Origin: Allobosea sp. Tri-44
GTDB lineage: Bacteria; Pseudomonadota; Alphaproteobacteria; Rhizobiales; Beijerinckiaceae
NCBI RefSeq assembly: GCF_004123845.1
Contig: NZ_NBDP01000003.1
Location: 434,001 to 498,000 of the forward strand
Length of the DNA: 64,000 bases
Reading direction: 5' to 3'
Positions 9,830-19,007 of the stretch are shown here, piece by piece. Every line of letters starts with the position of its first letter. The stretch's first letter is position 1. A model generated the notes under the pieces. It worked only from the letters and a program-made list of their open reading frames with translations, made no database searches and had not been told where the DNA came from. The position numbers and the translations under genes are program-made.

Positions 9830-9911
9830 GAGCGTATTTGACAGGGCGCTGCCGCTTGCCTTCGCTCGCTCGCAGGCTGATTGTCGCCGGCCGATCATGC
9901 GGAGCGACTAC

Positions 9912-10532
9912 ATGCTGACGATCTGGGGGCGGATCAGCTCCATCAATGTCCAGAAGGCGGTCTGGGCCGCCGGCGAGGTCGGCCAGCCTTTCGAACGCAT
10001 CGACATCGGCGGCAAGTTCGGCGGCAATCGCGAGCCGGCCTATCTCGCGAAGAATCCGAACGGGCAGATTCCGACGCTGGAGGACGGCGAGATCGTCATC
10101 TGGGAGTCGAACAGCATCGTGCGCTATCTCGCTGCCCGCTATGGCGCCGGCTGGATCTGGGAGGAGGAGCCGGCGCGGCGCGCCGAGGCGGATCGCTGGA
10201 TGGACTGGATGAACACCTCGCTGCAGCCGGCGATGACGCCCGCCTTCTGGGGATTGATCCGCAAGACATCGGGTTATGCCGACCAGGCGACGATCGACGC
10301 TTCCGTCGCCAATGCAGAAGCCAAGCTTGACATCCTCGAGGCGCATCTGGCCGGACGAGCCTATCTCGCCAATGAGCGCTTCGGCATGGCCGACATCACG
10401 GTGGCGCCCGGTGCGCATCGCTGGTTGCATATGCCGGTGCCGCAGAAGGGCTGGCCCAATATCCGCCGCTGGTACCAGCATGTCTCGGCGCGGCCGGCTG
10501 CCGGTCCGGCGCTGCCGTTGCCAATCACGTGA
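9912..10532 (+). CDS. Glutathione S-transferase family protein
   Basis: The 206-aa protein has the thioredoxin-like N-terminal domain of GSTs. RISSINVQKAVWAAGEVG carries the catalytic Ser region, NPNGQIPTLEDG has the cis-Pro, and WESNSIVRYLAARYG contains the glutathione-binding Glu-Ser pair. An all-helical C-terminal domain follows (residues about 85-200). GSTs conjugate or reduce electrophiles with glutathione in the cytosol. I chose the ATG at 9912 because GGAGCG sits six bases upstream; an in-frame ATG at 9897 lacks such a site. The substrate is unknown. Confidence 0.88.
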   Translation: MLTIWGRISSINVQKAVWAAGEVGQPFERIDIGGKFGGNREPAYLAKNPNGQIPTLEDGEIVIWESNSIVRYLAARYGAGWIWEEEPARRAEADRWMDWMNTSLQPAMTPAFWGLIRKTSGYADQATIDASVANAEAKLDILEAHLAGRAYLANERFGMADITVAPGAHRWLHMPVPQKGWPNIRRWYQHVSARPAAGPALPLPIT

Positions 10533-10571
10533 GGCCGGCAAGCGGCGCTTGACCCGACCGATTTGGCCGTC

Positions 10572-11099
10572 ATGATCGCCGCCATGCGCGGTTTTCTCGT
10601 TGTTTCCGTCACACTGGCGCAGCTCGGCTGCACGGCAGCGCTTGCGCAGGTGCCGACCAACCCCGTGCAATCAGCCGATCGCATGCAGGTGGCGAATTGC
10701 GTCCGGCAGGGAATGAGTGCCAGCCCGGGCTGCATCGGCCTTGTCGCCGTGCCCTGCGTCAGTGCCGCCTCGGCAAACGATCGGGCTCAGGCCGAGATCA
10801 CATGCGCGCGGCGCGAGGAAGCGGTCTGGCGCGAACGGTTGACGCTGGCGGGCGCGACGCTGGAGCGGACCCTCGAAGCCGGGGCGCGCAGCCAGTTCGC
10901 GGCGCTGCAGCTCGCCTGGCAAAGCTACGCCGTGCAGAAATGCGCCTTCTACGGCGCATCCCAGCCACCGGCGCGCTCGGCCGGGCTACAGGCCGGCTGC
11001 GAATTGCGCGAGGTCGCCGAGCGCGCGCTGGAGATCGAGCGCTTCGCGGCGCGGCAGACCCGCCGTCCGCCCGCAGCGCCGCCGCAGATCATCCGGTAA
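10572..11099 (+). CDS. LprI-like (DUF1311) secreted protein
   Basis: The 175-aa protein has an N-terminal signal peptide (FLVVSVTLAQLGCTAALAQ). The mature part has several conserved cysteines and the pattern CARREEAVWRERLTLAG...QSYAVQKCAFYG...GCELREVAERA. This matches the lysozyme-inhibitor LprI N-terminal (DUF1311) layout: paired Cys residues, a W.....L repeat and a late C...R motif. LprI-type proteins inhibit host lysozyme in mycobacteria; many proteobacterial members are uncharacterised. The start is uncertain between 10572 and 10584, and neither has a strong ribosome binding site. Confidence 0.7.
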   Translation: MIAAMRGFLVVSVTLAQLGCTAALAQVPTNPVQSADRMQVANCVRQGMSASPGCIGLVAVPCVSAASANDRAQAEITCARREEAVWRERLTLAGATLERTLEAGARSQFAALQLAWQSYAVQKCAFYGASQPPARSAGLQAGCELREVAERALEIERFAARQTRRPPAAPPQIIR

Positions 11100-11110
11100 T
11101 CGCTCTGCGC

Positions 11111-11215
11111 GTCATGCTCGGGCTCGTCCCGAGCATGTCAGGCCGAATGGGGCTCGAACAGCTCCTTCTGGTCATGAGATTCTCGGGTCTGCGCTTCGCT
11201 CTGCCCGAGAATGAC
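11111..11215. repeat. Palindromic intergenic repeat, family A, copy 2
   Basis: It starts GTCATGCTCGGG and ends CCCGAGAATGAC, with an inner CTCGGGCTCGTCCCGAG hairpin. It closely resembles copy 3 at 12161-12266, so the two flank the YdcF-like gene. Confidence 0.75.
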
Positions 11216-11345
11216 GGCGCCGGCCGTCCGGTCCTCACCGCAACGTGAACCAAAGTCTGCACTGAACCCCGACCGCGCTGGGCCGTTTCCTAACGGCCTG
11301 TCAGCTTTCTGCGCGTAAGGGGAGGCCGGTCTGTTCAAGAAAATC

Positions 11346-12155
11346 ATGTTCTTCGTCCTCTCAAAGATCCTCTGGTTCCTGGCCTCGCCGGTGAACCTCG
11401 CCATTGGCGGGCTCGTGCTGGCGAGCCTGCTCGCTTTCACGCGCTTTTCCGGGCCGGGTCGCTGGCTCGGGCTGATCTGTGTGTTTGCGCTCGGCATGCT
11501 CGCCTTCAGCCCGCTGCCGCGGATTATCGTCAGGCCGCTGGAGGATCGCTTCCCGCAGCAGGCGGTGAATTCCGGCAAGGTCGACGGCATCATCGTGCTC
11601 GGCGGCGCGATCGGCGTGGCGCGCGAGGACATCGTGCTCAACAATGCCGCGGCGCGGATGACCAAGGCGGTCGAGCTTGCCCGCGCCCATCCCGAGGCGA
11701 AGCTGGTCTTCACCGGCGGCGGCGCCAACCTGCTTTCGCCGGTGGTGAAAACCGAGGCCGATGGGGCGCGATTGCTCTTCCTCGGGCTCGGCCTGCCGGA
11801 GAACCGCCTCGTCCTCGAGGACAAGTCGCGCAACACGGTCGAGAACGCTGTCTTCACCCGCCGCCTCGTCGATCCCAAGCCGGGCGAGCGCTGGCTCTTG
11901 GTGACCTCGGCCTGGCACATGCCCCGCGCCATGGGCGTGTTCCGCAAGGCGGGTTTCCAGGTCGAGGCCTTCCCCGTTGACTTCCTCTCGGCTGGCGCGC
12001 CGGCCGACTATGTCCGCCCCTATCGCAAGGCGGCGCGCGGACTCGACATCGCCGACGACGCCTTCAAGGAGTGGGCCGGACTGGTCGCCTATTACCTCGC
12101 CGGCTATACAGACGCGTTGTTCCCCGGGCCGGCGCAGGCCGCCGGCCGGCGTTAA
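11346..12155 (+). CDS. YdcF/SanA-like DUF218 envelope protein
   Basis: The 269-aa protein has two N-terminal membrane segments (ILWFLASPVNLAIGGLVLASL and WLGLICVFALGMLAFSPL). A DUF218 domain follows: DGIIVLGGAIG, KLVFTGGGANL, TEADGARLLFLGLGLPENRL, SRNTVENA and LLVTSAWHMPRAMGVFRKAG. Members of this group (YdcF, SanA, ElyC) act in envelope physiology; ElyC and SanA affect peptidoglycan precursor handling and envelope permeability in E. coli. Two N-terminal TM helices followed by DUF218 is the ElyC/YdcF arrangement. It is framed by two copies of the family A repeat. Confidence 0.85.
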   Translation: MFFVLSKILWFLASPVNLAIGGLVLASLLAFTRFSGPGRWLGLICVFALGMLAFSPLPRIIVRPLEDRFPQQAVNSGKVDGIIVLGGAIGVAREDIVLNNAAARMTKAVELARAHPEAKLVFTGGGANLLSPVVKTEADGARLLFLGLGLPENRLVLEDKSRNTVENAVFTRRLVDPKPGERWLLVTSAWHMPRAMGVFRKAGFQVEAFPVDFLSAGAPADYVRPYRKAARGLDIADDAFKEWAGLVAYYLAGYTDALFPGPAQAAGRR

Positions 12156-12160
12156 TGCGC

Positions 12161-12266
12161 GTCATGCTCGGGCTTGACCCGAGCATCTCAGGCCGGAGGA
12201 GGCTCCATTTGGCGCCGTCTCGTCCGGAGATTCTCGGGTCTGCGCTTCGCTTCGCCCGAGAATGAC
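12161..12266. repeat. Palindromic intergenic repeat, family A, copy 3
   Basis: Starts GTCATGCTCGGG and ends CCCGAGAATGAC, with the inner CTCGGGCTTGACCCGAG hairpin. It sits in the convergent gap between the YdcF-like gene and the DUF3253 gene. Confidence 0.75.
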
Positions 12267-12273
12267 GCGTCCG

Positions 12274-12534
12274 TCACTCCGGCAGGCGCAGGCGGTAGAC
12301 GCCGCGGAAATCGTCCGGGTCGACGGGGCGCCCTTTTCGGGTGATCACCAGTTTGCCGTCCTTCATCAGCTGCACGGCGACGCGGCGGATCGGCTGCATC
12401 AGCGGTCCCCAGCCGTCGGGATGGTCGCCGCCGATGGCGCGGGCGATATCCATCGGCGAGGTCGTCCGATCGCTCCGCTCGGTGGTGAGACGCAGGATCG
12501 TCTCGGCAAGCTCGTCATCTGTCGGTGTGGTCAT
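12274..12534 (-). CDS. DUF3253 family protein
   Basis: The 86-aa protein is a small winged-helix-like domain. The sequence TTSPMDIARAIGGDHPDGWG, then PLMQPIRRVAVQLMKDGKLV and ITRKGRPVDP, is characteristic of DUF3253, whose members are predicted nucleic-acid-associated proteins of unknown function. It is convergent with the YdcF-like gene and followed downstream on the same strand by the family A repeat. Confidence 0.85.
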   Translation of the reverse strand: MTTPTDDELAETILRLTTERSDRTTSPMDIARAIGGDHPDGWGPLMQPIRRVAVQLMKDGKLVITRKGRPVDPDDFRGVYRLRLPE

Positions 12535-12564
12535 GCCGCTTGCTGAGCGCAGCGGCGGGTTTCG

Positions 12565-13260
12565 TCAAGCGCTGCGGCGTCCTGCGCCGACGGCGGCGGC
12601 CGAATCCGAGGCGAATTGCCGGCGCCACATCACCGTTAGCACCGCTGCCGTGGCGACCAGGAAGAGCCAGGGCGAAATGAACCAGCCGAGATAGCCCAGC
12701 GCAAAGAAGAAGGCGCGCTGGCCGCGGTTGAAGTGCAGCCCGGCGACGATGTTCATCGCCACCGCCTCGCGCGCCGCGGCGATCGTCTCCGGCTTGTCGG
12801 CTTCGGTCCAGGACGGGATCGCGCCGATCAGGATGGCGCAGTAGTTGAACAGCCGGTAGCTCCAGCTGAACTTGAAGAAAGCATAGGCGAAGATCACCGC
12901 GAGCCCGATCACCTTGATCTCCCAGGCGGCGCGGGTCGTCGTGGTGGCGAAGGGCAGGTCGGCGAAGACCTGGACGACACGGTCGGCCGATTGCAACAGC
13001 GTCAGCGAGCCGCCGATGGCGATCAAGGAGGTCGAGGCGAAGAAGGCAGTGCCGTTCTGCAGGCCGTTCATCACCTGCGTGTCGATGATGCGGTTCTCGC
13101 GCTTGACCGATTCCATGATCCAGCGCTCGCGGCGTTGGTTCATCAGTGTGTTCAGGCTGCGCCTGGAATGCGGGCCGGTTTCGACGGCCAGCAGATAGCC
13201 GACCCAGGCGGCCGCGAAGAACGCGATGGCGATGAGGTCGAGCGTCCCGAATCCAGCCAT
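12565..13260 (-). CDS. DUF599 family membrane protein
   Basis: The 231-aa inner-membrane protein has about four TM segments. The DUF599 pattern is clear: an N-terminal TM (LDLIAIAFFAAAWVGYLLAV), a loop RSLNTLMNQRRERWIMESVK, the run NRIIDTQVMNGLQNGTAFFA with the conserved MNGLQNGTAFFAST stretch, TM2 and TM3 around EIKVIGLAVIFAYAFFKF, and a final TM before the basic tail. The function is unknown. The ATG at 13260 is preceded by AGGAGGGG; longer starts run into the divergent rhodanese promoter. Confidence 0.87.
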   Translation of the reverse strand: MAGFGTLDLIAIAFFAAAWVGYLLAVETGPHSRRSLNTLMNQRRERWIMESVKRENRIIDTQVMNGLQNGTAFFASTSLIAIGGSLTLLQSADRVVQVFADLPFATTTTRAAWEIKVIGLAVIFAYAFFKFSWSYRLFNYCAILIGAIPSWTEADKPETIAAAREAVAMNIVAGLHFNRGQRAFFFALGYLGWFISPWLFLVATAAVLTVMWRRQFASDSAAAVGAGRRSA

Positions 13261-13369
13261 GAGCCCCTCCTGGCGGCAGATTGGCGAGGCCAGCGCGCGC
13301 CGGCAAGCCCGCGATTGACGGTTGTCGCGGCAGCCGCCACTTTGCCGGCCTCGCGCAGGAGGACCAGCC

Positions 13370-13780
13370 ATGCCGCAGACGATCACCAAGGGCTACAAGG
13401 CGCTGCTGGCGGAGGCGGAAGCTGCGGTCAAGACGCTGTCGGTCGAGGAGGCGCAGGCGCTGATCGGGCAGGGCGATACCGTCTTCGTCGACCTGCGCGA
13501 TCCGCGCGAGCTCGAGCGGGAAGGGCGCATGCCCGGCGCCTTCCATTGCCCGCGCGGCATGCTGGAGTTCTGGATCGATCCGGAAAGCCCCTATGCCAAG
13601 CCGGTCTTCCAGGAGGACAAGCAATTCGTCTTCTTCTGCGCCGGCGGCTGGCGCTCGGCGCTCGCTGCCAAGACGGCGCAGGAGATGGGCCTGAAGCCGG
13701 TCGCGCATGTCGCCGGCGGCTTCGGCGCCTGGAAGAAGGCCGGCGCTCCGTTCGACGCACCCGAGCCGAAGCAAGGCTGA
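13370..13780 (+). CDS. Single-domain rhodanese
   Basis: The 136-aa protein is one rhodanese homology domain. VFVDLRDPRELEREGRMPGA is the CH2A-like opening and FFCAGGWRSALAAKTAQEMG holds the active-site Cys in a six-residue loop. It lacks a signal peptide, so it should act in the cytosol, transferring sulfane sulfur from thiosulfate or persulfides to cyanide or thiol acceptors. The ATG at 13370 has AGGAGGACC upstream. It is divergent from the DUF599 gene and may be co-transcribed with the small ORF 9 bp downstream. Confidence 0.9.
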   Translation: MPQTITKGYKALLAEAEAAVKTLSVEEAQALIGQGDTVFVDLRDPRELEREGRMPGAFHCPRGMLEFWIDPESPYAKPVFQEDKQFVFFCAGGWRSALAAKTAQEMGLKPVAHVAGGFGAWKKAGAPFDAPEPKQG

Positions 13781-13789
13781 GCCCACAGC

Positions 13790-13963
13790 TTGTCCCACAT
13801 CATCATCGTTCTCATCGTCGTCTGCTTCGTCTTCCGCAAGCCGCTCGGCCGCCTGTTGGCGAAGCGCTTTCCCGACCGGGCGAAGCGCCAGCGCGTCCTG
13901 GCCACTATCATCGCGGCGTTCCTGCTGGTTATCGGGATGAGGCTGCTGGCGATGTTCTGGTGA
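13790..13963 (+). CDS. Small membrane protein, TTG start (putative)
   Basis: A 57-codon frame begins with TTG at 13790, nine bases after the rhodanese stop. It encodes two hydrophobic helices (HIIIVLIVVCFVF and VLATIIAAFLLVIGMRLLAMF) separated by a basic loop, PLGRLLAKRFPDRAKRQR. Arg/Lys-rich loops between two hydrophobic segments fit a small inner-membrane hairpin with a cytosolic loop. The codon pattern looks coding, with G/C at third positions. I do not recognise a family. The TTG start and short length leave some doubt. Confidence 0.5.
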   Translation: MSHIIIVLIVVCFVFRKPLGRLLAKRFPDRAKRQRVLATIIAAFLLVIGMRLLAMFW

Positions 13964-13970
13964 GGCTGCT

Positions 13971-14112
13971 TCCTTCTCCCCTCGGGGGAGAAGGTCCGGC
14001 AGGGGATGAGGGCGGTTCGACCGGGTGAGACATACGCCGCTCACCCAGCATGGCGGGCCCTCATCCGACCCGGCTTCGCCGGGCCACCTTCTCCCCCGGA
14101 GGAGAGAAGGAA
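13971..14112. repeat. Palindromic intergenic repeat, family B, copy 1
   Basis: Ends pair as CCTTCTCCC...GGAGAGAAGG. Inside are CTCGGGGGAGAAGG, GGATGAGGG and the complementary blocks CCCTCATCC and GGCTTCGCCGGGCCACCTTCTCCC. The unit is about 140 bp and closely matches copy 2 at 17458-17602. It occupies the gap after the small membrane ORF. Confidence 0.75.
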
Positions 14113-14274
14113 GAGCGCGAGAATCCTCCACGCGCGTTACCTCACACCGTGACGGCAATGCGAAGCTGATCGGTTTCGGTTGCAACCACCCCATGCATAA
14201 GACGCGGCTTGCACAATAAGCGGGCATGCGGCATGTTGCCGATCTTGGCTCCAACTCAGGAAAGGGAGGGCTGA

Positions 14275-14325
14275 ATGAGTTTTATCGTCATCGCCGCTCC
14301 CACCATGCGGACCCGCCACCACTAG
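14275..14325 (+). CDS. Putative 16-codon leader peptide upstream of the ABC exporter
   Basis: A strong Shine-Dalgarno (GGGAGG at 14264-14269) precedes ATG at 14275. The 16-residue product, MSFIVIAAPTMRTRHH, ends at TAG 14323-14325. It contains a hydrophobic FIVI run like the ErmCL stalling motif (IFVI) and an Arg-x-Arg (+X+) motif near its end, a context known to arrest ribosomes exposed to macrolides. Its last codons and stop fall inside a potential hairpin (GCGGACC 14307-14313 with GGTTCCGC 14329-14336). The ABC transporter gene starts 130 bp downstream. It is probably a regulatory leader rather than a functional protein. That reading is inference from layout; translation itself is unproven. 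Confidence 0.5.
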   Translation: MSFIVIAAPTMRTRHH

Positions 14326-14454
14326 GTCGGTTCCGCACGAGGCCCGCCTCTTCGGCGGCCCGAGCCAGCATTTCCCATCGCGTTTTCTGAAGCGACGCCC
14401 CTTGTCGCGCTTCGCCTGAATTTGGAGCCGGTCTCACCCTGACCGGATGCTTTC

Positions 14455-16251
<1,797 letters not shown>

Positions 16252-16308
16252 GCCGCCAGCCCTCCGTCCCTGGACGGATTCCGCTGCGAAAGGCCTGCCG
16301 CCCAAGCT

Positions 16309-16441
16309 CCTCCCTTCCCCCGCGTGGGGAAGGGTAGGGGATGGGGGCGAACGACCGGGCGCAAGGCTGTTCGTCGAAGTCGACCGGTCCTCTTCCCGGC
16401 GAATGCGCTCCGACTTTTCGCCCCACCCTTGCCCCTCCCTA
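16309..16441. repeat. Palindromic intergenic repeat, family B-like, copy 3 (diverged)
   Basis: CCTTCCCC...GGGGAAGGGTAGGGGATGGGGGCG on one side faces CGCCCCACCCTTGCCCCTCCCT on the other. The layout is like family B but the sequence has diverged. It fills most of the 287-bp gap between the ABC exporter and the convergent secreted-protein gene; I see no gene in that gap. Confidence 0.55.
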
Positions 16442-16538
16442 CAATCCGGTCTGAGCCGACCCGGAGGGGTTGTCGCGGCTGGAGCTTCGTATGCCGGATC
16501 GGCGCGACCTGGCCGCAGCGAGAAGTATAGCCCGCGCG

Positions 16539-16883
16539 CTACTGCACCGATTTCAGATAGTCGGTGGCACTGCGGCAGGCCTCGTCCTTTGTCGGAAAGC
16601 TCTGCACATTCTTCTGCGTCTCGTCACGGAAGCGGGCAACGTCGTCGGCATCGGCCGTGCGCAGCAGGCTCTCCGTCGTCGTGAGCAACATGGGCGCCAG
16701 TTCGCCGGCATAGCGCGTCTCGCATTCCGCTGTGACCCAGTTCGTCATGACCGCGATCCGAAGCAGGCGAACCACATCCTCCGTGGTCAGCTTCGGCGCC
16801 TGTGCCTGTGCCGGCGGCATGGCGGCGTGGAGCATCATCGCGGCGAGGCCGCAGGCCCGGAAAAGGATGTCACGCGGTTTCAT
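16539..16883 (-). CDS. Small secreted hypothetical protein
   Basis: The 114-aa protein has a signal peptide (DILFRACGLAAMMLHAAMPP, cleavage after AQA near residue 28). The mature part is about 86 residues, helical, with two cysteines (AECETRYAGE and DEACRSATDYLKSV) that could form a disulfide in the periplasm. I do not recognise a domain. Its ATG at 16883 overlaps the stop of the gamma-glutamylcyclotransferase-like gene, so the two form an operon in which this gene is second. Confidence 0.7.
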   Translation of the reverse strand: MKPRDILFRACGLAAMMLHAAMPPAQAQAPKLTTEDVVRLLRIAVMTNWVTAECETRYAGELAPMLLTTTESLLRTADADDVARFRDETQKNVQSFPTKDEACRSATDYLKSVQ

Positions 16884-17428
16884 CGCTCGCTCCTGTCGCG
16901 GGAGATGGGCGCCGCCGGCGCGGCTGCCCGTGGACGCACGCCGGCGATGGGGCCGGCGGGCAGGGGCTCGCCCGGCTCCTGAGGCGACGGCTTGCCCTCT
17001 TGCATCGGCTTGCTCAGAAAGCGATTCATCCCGGCGAGGTAAGTCTCCGGCAGGCCCCAGCTTCTGGCGCTGGTGATGATGCTCTCAAGATAGCCGGGGC
17101 GCGGCCGGCCGCCCTCGCCGCTGCGCCCGACATAGATCAGCGCCCGCCTGGCGCCGCCCTCGACGATGACCGGCTGGCTGATCTTGACATAAAGGCCGCT
17201 GGCGAGCTCCTCGAACTTGTCGAGCGTGCGGATATCGCCGAGCGCGCAGTCCCAGAGCACGCCATGGACGCTCTCGCGCGGGTCGCGGACCACCGAGGCA
17301 TAGCCGTCGGTGGTGACGATGAAGCGGTGGCGCGGCAAACGGGCGAGCCCGAGCGCCTTCGAGCGCGGGCAGCGCTGCGCCATGCCGGCGACGTCCATGT
17401 TCAGGCCGTAGGCGAAGTAGAGGGGCAT
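16880..17428 (-). CDS. Gamma-glutamylcyclotransferase-like (GGCT) protein
   Basis: The 182-aa protein has the GGCT/AIG2 fold signature. It opens LYFAYGLNMD (the YGSN-type loop that binds the gamma-glutamyl group), continues RHRFIVTTDGYASVV and VHGVLWDCAL, and has FEELASGLYVKI, where a Glu of the D.FEG...Y motif is the expected catalytic acid. GGCTs release 5-oxoproline from gamma-glutamyl amino acids or related amines. The C-terminal 40 residues are Pro/Ala/Arg-rich and probably disordered. It is first in a two-gene operon with the secreted protein. The Asn-Met variant of the YGSN loop makes the exact substrate uncertain. Confidence 0.8.
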   Translation of the reverse strand: MPLYFAYGLNMDVAGMAQRCPRSKALGLARLPRHRFIVTTDGYASVVRDPRESVHGVLWDCALGDIRTLDKFEELASGLYVKISQPVIVEGGARRALIYVGRSGEGGRPRPGYLESIITSARSWGLPETYLAGMNRFLSKPMQEGKPSPQEPGEPLPAGPIAGVRPRAAAPAAPISRDRSER

Positions 17429-17457
17429 TGGTGCGCGTCGATCTACCGGAGTGGGGC

Positions 17458-17602
17458 TTCCTTCTCCCCTCGGGGGAGAAGGTGTCTGCGAAGCAGACGG
17501 ATGAGGGTGGTGCGACTAGGTGAGGCGATCATCGGCTGATGCGTCCTTCCCTCATCCGACCCGGCTCCGCCGGGCCACCTTCTCCCCCAAGGGGAGAAGG
17601 AG
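17458..17602. repeat. Palindromic intergenic repeat, family B, copy 2
   Basis: CTTCCTTCTCCCCTCGGGG at one end mirrors CCCCAAGGGGAGAAGGAG at the other, with the inner CCCTCATCCGACCCGGCTCC block and its complement. It is nearly identical in the outer arms to copy 1 at 13971-14112. Confidence 0.75.
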
Positions 17603-17615
17603 TCGAGTCCGCCCT

Positions 17616-18788
17616 TCACCTCGTCTTGTTGAACAATTCCCGCCCGATCAGCATCCGCCTGATCTCGCTGGTGCCAGCGCCGATCTCGTAGAGCTTGGCG
17701 TCCCTGAGGAGCCGCCCGGTCGGGTAGTCGTTGATGTAGCCGTTGCCGCCGAGCAGCTGGATCGCGTCTAGCGCCAATTGCGTTGCCTTCTCGGCCGCGA
17801 TCAGGATGGCGCCGGCGGCGTCCTCGCGGGTGGTCTCGGCGCGGTCGCAGGCCTTGGCGACGGCGTAGACATAGGCCTTGCACGAGTTCATCGCGACATA
17901 CATGTCGGCGACCTTGCCCTGGACGAGCTGGAACTCGCCGATCGACTGGCCGAACTGCTTGCGCTCGTGGATATAGGGCAGGACGATGTCCATCGCCGCC
18001 TGCATGATGCCGAGCGGGCCGGCCGAGAGCACGACGCGCTCATAGTCGAGCCCGCTCATCAGCACGTTGACCCCGCGGCCGACCGAACCGAGCACGTTCT
18101 CCTCGGGCACCTCGCAATCCTCGAAGACGAGCTCGCAGGTGTCGGAGCCGCGCATGCCGAGCTTGTCGAGCTTCTGATGGGTCGAGAAGCCCTTCATCCC
18201 CTTCTCGATCAGGAAGGCGCTGATGCCGCGCGTGCCGGCCTCGGGATCGGTCTTGGCGTAGACCACCAATGTCTCGGCGATCGGGCCGTTGGTGATCCAC
18301 ATCTTGTTGCCGGTCAGGACATAGCGGTCGCCCTTCCTGACCGCCTTGGTCTTCATCGAGACGACGTCGGAGCCCGAGCCCGGCTCGGACATGGCGAGCG
18401 CGCCGACATGCTCGCCGGAGATCAGCTTGGGCAGGTACTTCTGCTTCTGCGCCTCGTTGCCGTTGCGGGCGATCTGGTTGACGCAGAGATTGGAATGGGC
18501 GCCGTAGCTGAGGCCGACCGAGGCCGAGGCGCGGCTGACTTCCTCGATCGCGACGCAGTGCTCGAGATAGCCGAGACCGGCGCCGCCATATTCCTCAGGG
18601 ACGGTGATGCCGTGCAGGCCGAGCGCGCCCATTTCCGGCCAGAGATCGCGCGGGAACTGGTTGGTCTTGTCGATCTCCTCGGCGCGCGGGGCGATCTTTT
18701 CCTGCGCGAAGGCGTGGACGGTGTCGCGGATCGCGTCGGCGGTCTCGCCGAGGTCGAAATTGAAGGGGCGGGGCGCGTTGGCGAGCAT
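17616..18788 (-). CDS. ivd: Isovaleryl-CoA dehydrogenase
   Basis: The 390-aa FAD enzyme oxidises isovaleryl-CoA to 3-methylcrotonyl-CoA in leucine breakdown, passing electrons to ETF. ACAD motifs are clear: [20 protein letters not shown] (signature 1), [20 protein letters not shown], and [20 protein letters not shown] (signature 2). The catalytic base is the Glu in [17 protein letters not shown], in the helix position typical of isovaleryl-CoA rather than short-chain dehydrogenases, which separates it from the butyryl-type enzymes. The ATG at 18788 is preceded by GGGAGGAC. The frame stays open far upstream, antisense to the autotransporter, but that extension is not real. mccB and mccA, the next enzymes, lie at 29768 and 40961. 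Confidence 0.93.
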   Translation of the reverse strand: MLANAPRPFNFDLGETADAIRDTVHAFAQEKIAPRAEEIDKTNQFPRDLWPEMGALGLHGITVPEEYGGAGLGYLEHCVAIEEVSRASASVGLSYGAHSNLCVNQIARNGNEAQKQKYLPKLISGEHVGALAMSEPGSGSDVVSMKTKAVRKGDRYVLTGNKMWITNGPIAETLVVYAKTDPEAGTRGISAFLIEKGMKGFSTHQKLDKLGMRGSDTCELVFEDCEVPEENVLGSVGRGVNVLMSGLDYERVVLSAGPLGIMQAAMDIVLPYIHERKQFGQSIGEFQLVQGKVADMYVAMNSCKAYVYAVAKACDRAETTREDAAGAILIAAEKATQLALDAIQLLGGNGYINDYPTGRLLRDAKLYEIGAGTSEIRRMLIGRELFNKTR

Positions 18789-18944
18789 GATGTCCTCCCG
18801 GCTCGGATGAGGCCTTTGCCCGGTTATAGCGCGGTTGGCCCTCAAGTCAGCGGGCATGCGGCGACAGATGGCTCTGCGCCGATGCCCAGGCCTCTCCAGA
18901 AGGCGCGCGGCAAATTCGCCACACCCCATCGATTTGGCGGAATG

Positions 18945-18958
18945 TGAACGGCCGTTCA
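18945..18958. promoter_or_regulatory. Perfect 14-bp palindrome between ivd and the autotransporter
   Basis: TGAACGGCCGTTCA is a perfect palindrome, 157 bp upstream of ivd and 50 bp upstream of the autotransporter start. Its arms equal those at 6992-7007. The form is typical for TetR-family operators; leucine degradation is controlled in some proteobacteria by TetR-type LiuQ, but no such gene is here. Confidence 0.45.
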
Positions 18959-19007
18959 TTGTCTCGCGCGTGCGACGGCGTAAGCGTGCTGCCACGGTAG
19001 GGGATGA

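Noticed and set aside
14025..14219. 64-codon plus-strand ORF between the small membrane ORF and the leader peptide
   Set aside because: Most of it lies in the family B repeat; no ribosome binding site and no resemblance to a protein.
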